64,000 bases of DNA from assembly GCA_973895155.1 (NCBI GenBank), contig OZ316892.1:16678001-16742000 (forward strand), in the 5' to 3' direction. Below, one piece after another: positions 46,142 through 58,248 of the stretch; the first letter of the stretch is position 1, and each line of letters starts with the position of its first letter. The position numbers and the translations under genes are program-made. This stretch comes from Marsupella aquatica (taxonomy: Eukaryota > Marchantiophyta). The notes beneath the pieces were generated by a model that saw nothing but the letters and a program-made list of their open reading frames with translations, ran no database searches and was not told the origin of the DNA.

Positions 46142-47752
46142 ATGCACGGCCCGGGGAAACAATTTCAGCAGCAACGGCCGGGCCAGATCGAGCTGTTAGT
46201 GCGGCAGAATGGTCCTTCTCTGGCGCTGCGGCCCCCGCCCATGTCTTCTTCGGACGGATCAGCTCTGCTTTCCAGCGAGGTGTCACGATCTGATGATGCT
46301 GGGTTCGGGCTTGCTTTTGAACAACCCTCGAATGGAATTATTCACAGCCGTCCCTCCTCTTTAGATACCAAGGGATCAGAAAGTTTTACTGGAAAAGTAG
46401 ACGATGGTCGGCCTTTACTGGCAAGCCCCGTATCGAGCGGGGAAGATGATGGTTCGCAAAGGAACTCCTCATCGCTGGAATTGGATTCAGGAGGCAGTAG
46501 TCAACTTAAGCAAGGAGCTACCCTTCGAAGTGCTGTTTTCAATCTGTCGACCACCATCATTGGGGCTGGCATTATGGCCTTGCCTGCCGCTATGAGAGTC
46601 TTAGGATTGATACCTGGACTTGTGATTATTCTCCTCATGGGTGTGTTCTCTGAAGTGAGTTTGGAGATGGTGGTGCGATACACAACACAGTTGAAAAAAT
46701 GGACCTATGGAGGAATGGTCGATGAAGCGTTGGGCAGTAGGGCACGCTTTTTGGCTCAGATTGCCATTATTGTCGGCAATGGGGGGATTCTCATTGTTTA
46801 CATGATCATAATGGGAGATGTGATGTCGGGTTCAGAAAATCACACTGGACTTTTCGAGGGTTGGGTGGGTACAAGAGGATGGTGGACGCATAGGAGTTTA
46901 GTCCTCCTTCTGACCTTGGTTTTCATACTGGCACCACTATCAGCTTTAAAGAAAATTGATTCTCTGGAACTCACATCCGCAATTTCTATAGCTCTGGCGT
47001 TGCTGTTCGTGGTGATTTCCGTCGGAATCGCGCTAGTCAAACTGGTGGAAGGAAAATTGACGGCTCCCAGAATGTTTCCTTCTTTTGCATCAAAGAAGGC
47101 TTTTCTAGATCTTCTCACGGTCATCCCAATCATGACCAATGCATTTGTTTGCCAATTCAACGTCCCGCCTATATACTATGAGCTCCGAGACAGGACAGCA
47201 ACCACGATGAATAAAGTAGGCAGAATCTCGATTGGCCTGTGTGTGGCAGTGTATAGTGCCACTGCTCTCTCAGGCTACCTTCTCTTCGGAGAATCAACAG
47301 ATTCTGATGTTTTGACCAACTTTGATACAGACCTTGGCATCCCCAACAGCCGCTTTTGGAACGATGTAATCCGTGTGGGATATGTCGTTCATTTGTTCTT
47401 TGTATTCCCAGTCATCCACTTCTCTTTCAGGGAAACTGTTGACTCTCTCCTGTTCCCCAAGGCAAGGCCTCTACCAGAGAATGACCTTCGATTTGGACTC
47501 CTCACTCTGGTGTTGTTGACAGTCATTTACGCAGGGTCGACGCTGATTCCTAATATATGGGTTGCTTTTAAATTCACTGGCGCCACGACAGGTCTCTCTC
47601 TGGGCTTCATGTTTCCAGCGCTCTTGGCCATCAAGGCCAAAGATGGGAGTAAGATGGAGCAGAAATTGGCGTGGGGAATGTTGCTCATGGCCGTGGTTGT
47701 GAGCGCTGTAGGTGTCATCACCCAGATTTACACTACAGCCACTGACCAATGA
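46142..47752 (+). CDS. amino acid transporter, AVT6-type (AAAP family), intronless
   Basis: A 536-residue protein without introns. I take the ATG at 46142; the frame is open upstream only to non-ATG codons. The N-terminal 130 residues are hydrophilic, with acidic and Ser-rich stretches. Transmembrane segment 1 carries the family signature SAVFNLSTTIIGAGIMALPA at about residue 137. Some ten further hydrophobic segments follow, with VYMIIMGDVMSG, LSALKKIDSLELTSA, LLFGE, VLTNFD and FVFPVIHF. AVT6 members (SLC38-like) move acidic and other amino acids, in plants out of the vacuole. The disordered N-terminus suggests cytosolic regulation, by analogy. Absence of introns contrasts with the nearby many-exon genes and could reflect retroposition or an ancestral state. 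Substrate is not predictable from sequence. Confidence 0.88.
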   Translation: MHGPGKQFQQQRPGQIELLVRQNGPSLALRPPPMSSSDGSALLSSEVSRSDDAGFGLAFEQPSNGIIHSRPSSLDTKGSESFTGKVDDGRPLLASPVSSGEDDGSQRNSSSLELDSGGSSQLKQGATLRSAVFNLSTTIIGAGIMALPAAMRVLGLIPGLVIILLMGVFSEVSLEMVVRYTTQLKKWTYGGMVDEALGSRARFLAQIAIIVGNGGILIVYMIIMGDVMSGSENHTGLFEGWVGTRGWWTHRSLVLLLTLVFILAPLSALKKIDSLELTSAISIALALLFVVISVGIALVKLVEGKLTAPRMFPSFASKKAFLDLLTVIPIMTNAFVCQFNVPPIYYELRDRTATTMNKVGRISIGLCVAVYSATALSGYLLFGESTDSDVLTNFDTDLGIPNSRFWNDVIRVGYVVHLFFVFPVIHFSFRETVDSLLFPKARPLPENDLRFGLLTLVLLTVIYAGSTLIPNIWVAFKFTGATTGLSLGFMFPALLAIKAKDGSKMEQKLAWGMLLMAVVVSAVGVITQIYTTATDQ

Positions 47753-50700
47753 TCCTAGTGCTCCGGTGGTGTCTCTCCCAACATATCTGCATCCTGGCCC
47801 TGCTCTGCACATCCTGCACAGCTCACGGCTACTGCAGTACATCAGTCTACTGAAGGTCATTGATATTTGCAGACAACGGCTGTAAATGTCTACTATTCTC
47901 ATGGCAGCGAGAGTGCTCGACTTGTCCTGTCGTAGCGTCATCCACATCTTTGAGGTGGATTCTCCGTCAGGGGTGAGACAGAAGCCATCCAAATGGTGTG
48001 ATTGTCAGCTCAATTTTCGTTTTATAGAACTATAATACAGATTTCGTTGCCATCAGCTTAGGCTCTCGCCGGGCTGGCCTTTGCCCAAGCATTCTCTAAA
48101 CTAGCAACTAAAATTGAAAAGATTTGAGTTTCAGTCCCCTAGACGATGGGATTGACTTCCTGCCAATCATTCGGTCAGCACCCCAAGTTCTGGCCATGGT
48201 CGTATCGAAGAAGCATCAGGTACCTGTAATTGATGGCATCGATGCAGGGAAGTTGGAGCGCAATGTGGCCCGTCGAACATTTTGTCTCAGTGTTTGATCG
48301 AGATATTGTGCATTCCAATAAGAAAGATTCTGGTAGCAGGTGTAACGGCGTAGACCTTACCAGGATGTATGTCGGTCTTTTCCAATGTGGAGCACGCACA
48401 CGCACGCACACGCACTCTCACATACTTTGGTGCTCCCGATCATCTTCTAGTTAGAGGTGAGACACAAAGTGCCCATCATCTTCTGTGAAACTTGGAGATC
48501 AGGATTTGGTTGATCAATTGATTGCTGGAGGCAAATAATGTCGATTGTGGTGAGACTTCTGAGTCCTGGGAGTTATTCTAATTTGCTTACCGTACAACTC
48601 CTTTATTTCAACGAGTTCCACTGCTGTAACTGGATTTTTTTCTCCTGTTTTCGCCCTCGCCCTGGATTAGTTGGCCTTCTGTGAATTTCCCTATCATTGG
48701 GCCACCTATTACGAGTTTCGTGTGTTCAAACCGTTTCCATTTGAGGAAGGCCTTTTTCCCAACAGAACAGAATTTGATTGTTCTGTGAAAAATGCTTTCT
48801 TCTTCTTAACTTTGATTCCTCTCAGTTCGACATCTAACATGGAGGAGAGTTCAATTGCTGTGGTTGGAGATAACCGACCAACAATACGGTCAAGCAATCT
48901 TGTAATGAATCTTCTTTTAAAGCTTTGGAACTCACTGCTCTCTATGCTGAAGTTACACAAGTCTGTTCTACTGGTACTTTCTTTCATGGTCTTTCAAGGT
49001 CATTGGACACTAAACTGGAAGTGACGCATGAGAGAATAACAGTTTACGAAGGCTCCAAGGAACATTGGATGGACTTTTGCAGCTGGGATGGACTGTTTCC
49101 AAACATTGCAATTGGCTTGGATAGCACATTGACACTAAAGATTAAAAAATGACCTGTAAAATGAGATATAACTAGGGACAGTAGACTTATCATCTTTGAA
49201 GCTTTATTTGTTCACAACTACTCCATGTCCCAATATCCACTTTAGCTTGCTGGGAAAGAGGATAGAATCAGACTCTGAACAAATTAACTTTAGCTCGATT
49301 CACATCACATGTGTAAATGTTATGAATGTCAAAAGCACTACACGTTCAAAATGTCCTGTGACTAGGACAAACAATGGGCTTGATGTCTCCATTATATCCT
49401 GTTGACAACAAGTCTATTTCAGTTGCATGGTTCATAGGTAAGGTCCATCCAGGCTTCAACTTCGGAGTTCATCTTCACTTGGGATTCAATATCAAGGATT
49501 AGATAGAAATACTAAAAGCTTTCAAGAGCACTTTTTCAATCCAACTGGTAGGATCAAAGAAGGGATGAGAGACTCGGAGACCCAATCTATTGACCCAATC
49601 CAGAAGCCCTCTGCAGCTTCATAGACAAAACTTGTGATTTCTTTGAATCAAAGTGGGTCAATGAGCTTGACCAAATTTGTCATTGATTGCATGTAGTTCA
49701 AAATGAAAATGAAGAAAACTAGATGTCTCTAGCCAGAGTGCCCTTTTTTGAATATAAATAGAGCTATTGAGTTTGAAGCCCTAAGTTATTTTCAGACACT
49801 CACTGTCACCCTATCTACCCATTTTCCACTCGCACCCGCACGGCCCCACGTGATTTATGCCCCAGAGTCGAGGTTTCACTCTAGACCAGTAGCTTCCAAT
49901 CATGATTATATAGTGAGGTGGGAGCCCCCCCCCCCTGCCATTGTAGTTGAGGGGGTCTTTCTGTACATATGTCATGAAAGCAGCCTGCTACATTCAATGT
50001 AGTGTAACAAAGGTGTCCAAAAGAGGGCCAGAGGCTATCTCCCCCATAGGCTAAAGCGCTCAAGCTCTACCTGGCCTTATATATATATCTTCACTAGCAT
50101 TTCCTGGATGGTTCTAAAAGAGTAGTATGGATGGGAGTGCATTCAATTTTGTTTTTTTTCTTAGAAAACAATCTTTTGGACGTGCCACTCAAATATCATA
50201 AGGGGGCAGGCGGGGCAACTGAAAAAGAAAGAAGGAAAAAAACTAATCCCATTAAACATTCCAGGGAGGTGGCTACAAACTGGTACCCACCTTTCTAGAT
50301 TTCTAGCATAGATTATGAGTAGGATAACCCACGCCCTTGAGCGGGTCATGGGTTGTAATCCTTGAGAGTGGTTAGCCTGAGAGAGTTATGGGGTGTAATC
50401 CCTGAGAGCGATTAGCCCTCTTTCACCCTCTCAATGATGTTGTGTTTGCCTTTGTATGTGTTTATTCTAGTTTTAAAAATTGGGATGTCAAGGGTGGGAG
50501 TTTGTGGGGACTTTCACCTTGGACCTATGCTTGACAAGTAGTAGAGCTTGACTATTCAGGCAAACTTCTCTTGCACTAATGCCCTGCTAGACCATGGGTT
50601 TATGTGAACAAATTGATATCTCTTAAACCACCAATCGCCATATATAAGGGGGGAAAGTTTAGAGTTTAGAATTTAGGCCCCCGCAAACCCGTCCTGAATT

Positions 50701-53643
50701 TTTTGCATTGTATGTCTCTACAAGGTTACAAAGCATTACTCCTGGGTGAAGCCACAGAATCCCCTGGGCCAGCCTGCCCTAGGGATTTTGAAGTTTGAAT
50801 GAAAAATACACTAAGGTGCAAGTGGCAGACAGTGACGGATGAGACGGATGAGACTTTTGCTGTGTAAAACTGAACTGAATAGTTCAATAAATTCACTCAG
50901 GCTATACTCCCGGTAACTCATTCCCACTTGGGGATAATGGCTGAAACCCCCTTGGGCTCAGCACCCTTTCAGATTAAATCCCATTACCCCCACTTGGGGA
51001 TGGGTTGTTCTACACAACGCATCCCTCTTTTTTCTCATTCTATTCTGTTTTCTCCTCTACCAATTTGCTCTTCAATTTTGAGAAAAACTTGCTTTTAATG
51101 GTAGTTATGGGTAACCTAGCTTATGAAAGGGTAGGTGGTTTAATCTAGTAGGATGTCTCAAACCTCTAGATTTGCAAAAAGATCCTGGCCCCAACTTATC
51201 AGTTTGGATTTGCGGTCACAAGTGTGCAAAGAGGCTTTTTTGTGTCCACCACTTTAGCTCTGGGAAACAACCCTGACGGTGACCCGAGGGAAAACACTCA
51301 TGTTTGAGATGCCCAGGCAAACAAGGGCCGTCTTGCATGTAGATGGTCCTGAAAACAACGGCCATTTACATAACTGATGGCGGCCCTTGAGTGAGCGAGA
51401 CTTTCCCATGAGTGAGGCAGTCCTGCCAGCACTAATCTAGGATTTCAAAGGCAAGGCACAGAAAGTTTCTGGCCCTTCACCGTCATGACCTTCAATAAAT
51501 GAATAAGATAACATATTGCCCTGTGAAATGAAAGAAAGTAAGCTACAAAGAAATACATGCGGGTGAGTTAGGCAGGGCAAGCGTGTGACTATTTGAGATG
51601 CCCTTTTTGCAGTCAATTTAAAAGTCATAAGGAGAGCATTTTTGAAGACATGGAACATGCAAGAGCCCTAAAGCGCATCAGGTTTTGAACTTGAGATCCC
51701 TCCCAATCGGTTACCCTAAATTAGAGTTGTCACGCCCACGGGAGAGACGTCGGTTTTAGGGTTAGGGTTACAGCACACATTGCCTCAATCGTCAGCAGCC
51801 CTCCCCTCCGCTTTCCTCTGATGGTTGGCGCTGCGGTCCCCGCTCTTCTTCTACCCCAGGCCCTTCGGATGTCTTTCTATAAGTTTCGATAGGAACCTTC
51901 AATGTTCGGATGCTCAGACGCCACAGGGATCGAGAGTGCGGGCCAAGAGAGTGAGTGAGTAGTTAGAGGATTTGCGGTAGAACTTCTCCTATAGCTTTGC
52001 CTTCATCATGCGTCAACAATTTCTTGCCAAGGCACGGTGAACTTGACATGCTGAGGATTGGAACTGTTGATCGCGTTGGAAACCCGTCCTGGACTCGTAT
52101 GAGGCCCACCGGGTGGAGATGCCCGCCTTCGCAGCCTAGGTTTACTAGGGTGATCTGGGTGTAGTGGAGATTGTGCTGTTGTATCTTCGCCGACTGTGGA
52201 CTACTACACTTACTTCTCTTTGTCTTAGTATTATCGATACTTGCGCTGCAATGTAGGCGACTGCACTTCCTACTTTGCGAAACCGTGACCGTGTTTCCTG
52301 TCAATCCTCGTGTTATATTTTCGTCTTAATCTGGTTGTCTTCCATTGTATGACTTTGTACGGGCAACCTTAGTGTAGTGATCCATGGATGGAGATGTTCA
52401 GTATCGGTCATCTCTGAGTAATCTAAGTCCTGTCATGTACATCCGCCCTTCGAGGGCTTGTGCTATCATGGTAATCACTAGGAGTGGGTTGGCGCTACTA
52501 CAGTTAGTTCGATTCTCCTCGAGATGTAAAGCCGGGGTAGGGGTTGAACGTTGGCATGAGGATGAAGAAACATTTCCAAATCAGTTATCCCTATCTGAAT
52601 AACCCTGTGGAATTGGTATTACTACGGTTCTGACTCATGCCATGGGAAGTTCTTGTGTCCGGGAGCATTGTTTAGATCCCACATAGGGAGGCCCATGATT
52701 ATAAACAGTCCGGGAGCATTGTTTAGATCCCACATAGGGAGGCCCATGATTATAAACAGAAGACAAGCATATAACTGAGCATTCTGCTTTGCTGATACCT
52801 TCTGAGACTAGGACAGTCTGAGGCCTCCCTACGATTTCGCTCAACCGTTTTGTTGCTCATTGAACTCTGGTCAGTTAGGCTTGGGTCAGTTAGGTTGAGG
52901 TATGGTATTTGGGACCACTTTCTTTCTATCTCATCCAATTAGAGTCAGTGCTATGTCTATGATGAAGATGCTCGTGGCACCTTGTTTGCGCTGGGTGCTT
53001 GATTATCCCGTGATTACTTCCGAGCTGCCTTCCTTCTGAGACACTCAAGCCGATTTTTAGAGCTTTCGGGGTTCGCCAAAAGTGATAATCTGGACCAAAG
53101 TTCACCGAACTTTCTTCTCAGTTTCCATCTGGACTTAAATTCAATAGCCTTGAACTCAATCTCGAACTAGGTATCATCTGACAGATAAGACCTCTAGATA
53201 GACAAGGATCTTATTCTTGCCGGGACGGAGTCGAGCTTCGATCTTGTGGCAAACATGAGATGGACACATTTTATGCTACGAACAGTTATACGTCAAGACA
53301 CGCTGAATTGTCACATAACAAACCCTACCTCTCCAAGCGAATAACTTAACAACAGGAGGACGAGCCTACCCATGCCCTACTCAATGCCTCCACAACAAAC
53401 ACCTACCATTTAATCGCCACTTCGGGGTGTCAACCAAGTTTGTAACTACGGCAATGGTTTCTCATCCGAATGCCATTCCCATGCAATGCATGACAACGTG
53501 GGTATATCACAGGCATTTGTCTCACGAACTCGCTTTGGATTGGAAAGCTAGTCAAGCTCGAGTCGACATTGGTTGTAATTAGTTCGCCTCTGGAACAGGT
53601 CTTGTAAAGCGAGCGGCCTCTGCCGTCTCTGAGTGGCTGTCTA
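47753..53643. other. large spacer after the transporter gene
   Basis: The first 250-300 bases are probably 3'UTR. I find no credible gene in the rest. Notable are an alternating CGCACA run near 48392-48415, a C-run near 49926, a short TA run near 50083 and a TGTCACGCCC word at 51728 of the kind that opens some plant LTRs. A 52-bp tandem duplication lies at 52659-52760. CpG becomes common after about 51.7 kb. Confidence 0.35.
52659..52760. repeat. 52-bp exact-looking tandem duplication
   Basis: The unit 'gtccgggagcattg...ttataaaca' occurs twice in a row. The copies look identical, which suggests recent slippage or unequal exchange. Confidence 0.85.
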
Positions 53644-53715
53644 GCCTTTATAGCTCATTAGTAGAGTGTTAGTCTTGTAAACTAAAGGTCCTGAGTTCGA
53701 TTATCAGCAGAGGCA
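53644..53715 (+). tRNA. tRNA-Thr (anticodon TGT), possibly slightly degenerate
   Basis: A 72-nt cloverleaf can be drawn. The acceptor stem is GCCTTTA with CAGAGGC (one mismatch, one G-T) plus discriminator A, and the D arm is GCTC/GAGT. The anticodon stem is TTAGT/ACTAA around the loop CTTGTAA, with anticodon TGT at 53676-53678. The T arm carries TTCGATT with one mismatch. A TTTT run at 53719 could end Pol III transcription. Mismatches in the acceptor and T stems leave open that it is a tRNA pseudogene or a tRNA-derived element. Confidence 0.7.
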
Positions 53716-55864
53716 CCCCTTTTCTATAAAATGAGAGCCACAAGAATTGACAGTGGCTCGATTTCTCAAGAATCGCGACCCTTGGGCCCCCTGGGCAGTC
53801 TGGATAACTTTCTTCCGACTCTTCGACAAACCTGAATGTGTCGCTACAATGAGTTCGCCCGAAGGTGACTACTATTCCGCTTGCCAGTCTGACGGGGCGA
53901 ATGGCGTCATTTGAAGGGAAGAGGCATTTGCGGAACTTTCTCCATCGGGGCGGAGCCGTAGAAAATTGTGGGGACAACCCGACCATACATGTCCGACGAT
54001 GAATCGATCGAACTGAGCTCGTTTGCTACCGAATCTGGAAATCTTTCTGCACTGGATCGTCGAAAATCCTCGAGTCGGCCAGAGCAAGTTTACTTCTCGG
54101 GCTGACGATTGACACGTGAATTTGGTTCTTTGGCGCGACCACATTGTGCAGCGAAATTCATTGTAGAAGTTCTGCTTTTGCATTGAGTAGACTTATTAGT
54201 GTTTCATCCCAGGTAGAGGACGACTCCACCAACGTGACGTGCGATGCCGCTAGACACGAAGGCTAATCCATGATCGTAGACATTCCTTCGTTAGATCGAC
54301 AGAGGTGGTATATAGCGGCATTGAGCATCACGCAGGCCCTGGCGTGGATCCTGCATAGTCTAAAAGCTCTGTACATTCGATCGATTCTATTTATGGTCTT
54401 AATCGAAAGAGGGTGCCCCCATCAGTAGGCGCATTCGATCGATTTGTTGGGTATTCTTTTCATTGCGTCGCTCGCAAACGCGGCAAAGTATTCGAGGGAT
54501 TCTGGGGATCAACGCAATGAAACGGCTCAAACTACATTAGATGAATTTTAGTATGACTTAAAACACGTCAGGGTCTTCTCAGGTCAAGTCATGGGCTCGT
54601 AGGTAGATCAGGCTTGATTGATGTCAGTTGCTCCTTGGTTTACCTTGTGTATAATCATGGCACGGGCGTATGGACCCAAGCTAGCAGGAAAATCGAGTCA
54701 AATTGTTGATATTGCAATGGCTGTGAAAGGTTCTTCGGGGCACATTATTAACAATGTCCTCCTGTATAGTTAACATCACTTCCACTGTGTCCACTCCAAA
54801 TCCAGTATCTATTAGAAAGTGCAGTACCTACATTCGTTCATCACTGTACGGTAGAGAGTTTCGAGAGTTGTTTTGATATTATTATGCCGTAGATGCAGTT
54901 TGATTGTTGTGTGACGGAACTTTCGCTCTCGTCGACTGATTGAAGAAAAAGCCAGGATCTGAAACAACGGTATTCGAGTATTACTGTCCAGGAATATGTT
55001 TACTCGAAACCCCTGCAGAAATTGTCATGACCGCGTGCCCCTGACCTCAAATCTATCTCTCGCACGACGTTTAGGTAGATGCATATTCTATCTCTCAAGC
55101 ACATGTGACGAGAATATTTCAAGTGACCACTGATTCAGTCAGTTCGCAGTCTGGATATTGAGATCTTCTTTCCGATCACTATCATATTAGTTACAGAGTA
55201 TTTCGTTTCGTTCATGTCTCCTCCGACCATTGCTGAATAGAGCTATCATAAATCGTTCGTAATGTAGATTTCTCGAGCACCGATTCGGTGCTAATATAGG
55301 ATATTGAGTGTGAAAATCTCCGAAGTGGTTCTCTTAGTGGGAGAAGTATCAAGTAGGGCGTTGAAAACCGCGGTATCAGGTCGCAAATTAGATGCATTAG
55401 AGCCCGGAGCCCGAAAGATTGTTTGGCTATAATTCTTTTTGCCAACTCCAGCTTGAGCGCTTCTCCCAGCGCAACGTCCCAGGAACAAGAGTTGTGACAA
55501 TTGCAAACCTGCTTTAACTGCATGGAGTTATTGCTCAGTTCGATCCCCCTCCCAACGAGAAGAACTCAAATCAGCTCGATCAGACCAGTAAAAGAAACTG
55601 TAGTTAAGCGATGATAATTATGCTTAAAGCGAAGGATCTCGGGTCGTAGTATTCTTATACAGAATTCACACGCAATTCGGCACCAATCACTACTCGAATA
55701 TTTCGTCCACAGCAATCGAAACATGGCTCGACGGTTTCGCGAGTTTATTTGAGATTTACTATGCATTAAGTAGCGCATCAGTAGTAGACCGATTGAAAGC
55801 AGCCGATTAATTAGTTGGCCCCTTGTTCCCATATTCCCGTCAAGCTCACGAATTTCATACACCG
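53716..55864. other. CpG-rich spacer without recognised gene
   Basis: Between the tRNA and the orphan ORF several overlapping minus-strand frames of about 100 codons exist (for example 53669-54183, 55212-55523), but none shows a domain. TCGATCGA-type words are frequent, unlike in the other spacers. Confidence 0.35.
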
Positions 55865-56827
55865 ATGGCCGGGTCCAATGGACCTTCGACTGACCCTAGA
55901 TACCACTTTCGTCGGCGATCTAACAAGGATAATCAGCAGCAGGACGACCGGTCGCGCCCTAGAGAAGAAATTGGAAAACACATTTTTGGTGAAGGTTATT
56001 TCCCGGAGACAAGGGATTACCAGCAACGGAGGAAACGCCTCGAAGATCATCAAGACGTGAGAGCCAACTTGTCCACAGGATCCTCAGTAGGTACTCAACT
56101 CAACGTCTCGCGGCCCACTTACCCACCAGGCCTTCCCCACGCTGTCTCGTCCTCCGGAAGATGGCTCGATTCCGCAGGAACATGGCATGACGGGCCTTCC
56201 TCTACCCCAGGACGACGGGACCTCGAGGAGGATACTCCATTGGAAGAGGAGCCTCCCTCTATCCCATCACGATTTCCAAGTACCGAGGCTTTCTCCTCTC
56301 CCCCTGCTAGACCACGATGGGAGGAGGACCTGAGCGTGGACCTGAGGCGAGCGACGCCAGGGCAGCCGTTCACGAAAGCTCGAGCGGACGAGGAGGGCGA
56401 GAGGCCAGAGAGTTCCAGTCGACGCAGGTCTAGATTGATAGAGCAGGAAGAGCCGAAGTCGGACAAGGGGCCACCGAGTTCCCGTCGACGCAGCTCCAGA
56501 TTGATAGAGCTGGAAGCCAAAGCAGCTGGGGGGGTAGTCGATGAAATTGGGTTAGTACCTAAAAGATGCCGGACACTAGCAAGGGTCGAAGACATTCCTC
56601 CGGATATTGCCGACCTTCGAGCAGCGATTCTACACAATTTCAGACTCACACGATCGTTCTTCGGGACGAGGGCCCATGCATACCCTGTCAATCAACCCTT
56701 CATGGAGTGGGGCAGACAGTGGCTCATCAAGACATCCACCATCCCAAAGGGTAGGATACTACACTACTTCTATCCTCCTTTTAACCTCCGGTTAGTCTCT
56801 AACTTCCGGTTAACTAAGATCGGTTAG
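55865..56827 (+). CDS. orphan Arg/Ser/Pro/Glu-rich protein, function unknown
   Basis: An uninterrupted frame of 320 codons starts at ATG 55865 in a good context (ccgATGGcc). I do not recognise it. The N-terminal 60 residues are strongly basic (RYHFRRRS, RSRPREE, RRKRLEDHQ). The middle is Pro/Ser/Glu-rich and acidic. Two related basic words, SSRRRSRLIE and SSRRRSSRLIE, lie about 22 residues apart near residue 200. The last third looks more ordered (PPDIADLRAAILHNFRLTRSFFGTRAHAYP). A possible donor (AAAGGGTAGG, near 56750) means the real protein might splice out of this exon. A lineage-specific nuclear protein or the gag-like part of a retroelement are both possible. Confidence 0.4.
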   Translation: MAGSNGPSTDPRYHFRRRSNKDNQQQDDRSRPREEIGKHIFGEGYFPETRDYQQRRKRLEDHQDVRANLSTGSSVGTQLNVSRPTYPPGLPHAVSSSGRWLDSAGTWHDGPSSTPGRRDLEEDTPLEEEPPSIPSRFPSTEAFSSPPARPRWEEDLSVDLRRATPGQPFTKARADEEGERPESSSRRRSRLIEQEEPKSDKGPPSSRRRSSRLIELEAKAAGGVVDEIGLVPKRCRTLARVEDIPPDIADLRAAILHNFRLTRSFFGTRAHAYPVNQPFMEWGRQWLIKTSTIPKGRILHYFYPPFNLRLVSNFRLTKIG

Positions 56828-57002
56828 AGTTAGAGTTCTGACACATGATGGTTCTCACAGACGATTATTAACAGTTGTCGAAATCTATCTATCTACACTG
56901 TAATTCTGATGTATTCAGTAGAGTGAAGCAGTTGGCCTTAATTTCTCTGGTGACAGTTTTCTTTTTACACTATGCTAAGCTCATGGACGGACATACGGAG
57001 TC

Positions 57003-57230
57003 TGCATATGCACACATATGTGGGGAAGTAGTCTCTCTTGCGGGTGTTCTCTCCTTCCAATCGCAAGATGTGCTGTGTTTCCTCAGAGCATTTCCATGTG
57101 ATTGGGCTCTGGTAGAAACATGCATATGCACAGATATGCGGTCTCTCTCGCGGGTGTTCTCTCCTTCCAATCGCAAGATGTGTTGTGTTTCCTCAGAGCA
57201 TTTCCATGTGATTGGGCTCTGGTAGAAACA
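57003..57230. repeat. ~110-bp tandem duplication
   Basis: The segment with 'gcgggtgttctctccttcc', 'tcgcaagatgtg', 'cctcagagcatttcc' and 'gggctctggtagaaaca' appears at about 57003-57118 and again at 57119-57230. A short third piece, 'ttgggctctggtagaaac', lies near 57268. Confidence 0.85.
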
Positions 57231-58248
57231 GCATAGTTTAGGGTCTTGGTAGCATTTTCTTTCTTTTGGTTGGGCTCTGGTAGAAACAGCCATTAATTTC
57301 CAAGGTTCAGGACACACTCTTGGACACACTGTAGCAAGTTTCAAGGTAAGTTTGGCTTGTAACACCAACGGGTTAAACTTGCATAGAAAATACTGGAGAC
57401 CAAATTGGAAAGACATCCCACTAAGTTGCTCCTGCTTAGTTTGCTATATTCACTAAGGCAAGAGCGTAACTACATCTGGCTCGTTCCAACTAAATTGATA
57501 CTTTATCTGGTTACATTTCAATGCCTGAATTTGCGGTTACTCTTTTAGCCTTTTACAAAAACATAACATATAATAATAATGGAAAGCAATAGAAGAAGGG
57601 GTGAGAGCCTACTTAAAATTTGGAAGGGAACCTTGGGATGACAAATGCCTCTATTCTAGTAAGCTGGTGTCAAAGCAAGCAATGCCATAGCCATGAGATG
57701 AGGACTGGCCTGAATGCTTGAGCTTTACTCCCGGCTTTACTCACAAATAGGCGGTGAGTACCATCCAGCCTGTTTCTAGTCCCTTCCCAGCATATCAGCC
57801 TCTATCAGCTTTTAACTACATTGTCACTAAACATTTTCAATGGCAAAGTAGTTATAAGGTGTTCACTCTATACCTTTGGTCCTTATCCTGGTTTTTGATC
57901 CACCTTTACTAGATAGGTGTGTTATGCACTCAATAAGCTGATGATTCACCCCCTTAGGATGCTCAAGAGTACTGATTTAATATTACAATACTTAATACCC
58001 AGTGGCCACCTTTCAGCCTCCTTGGTATTGTCTGCGTTGTATAAATCAGAACATTCTAGAATGAATGGACCTGCAGTACAACAATTAGAAATTTAGGATA
58101 TAGCCTTACACCAGGTACGTTTTCATAGAGGTTTAATGAGTTGGCCAAATAATAGTTTTGAAATAGAAATACTGTAGTGACAGTTAGGTAACCCTATATT
58201 GGCAAGGGACGTGACTTATGGCAATGACGCATGCCTTCAGTGTGATTG

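Noticed and set aside
47471-47992. 173-codon minus-strand frame overlapping the transporter end
   Set aside because: It is antisense to a conserved coding sequence and has no recognisable domain.
51750-51775. Interstitial telomere-like TTTAGGG
   Set aside because: Only about two imperfect units occur, which is expected by chance.
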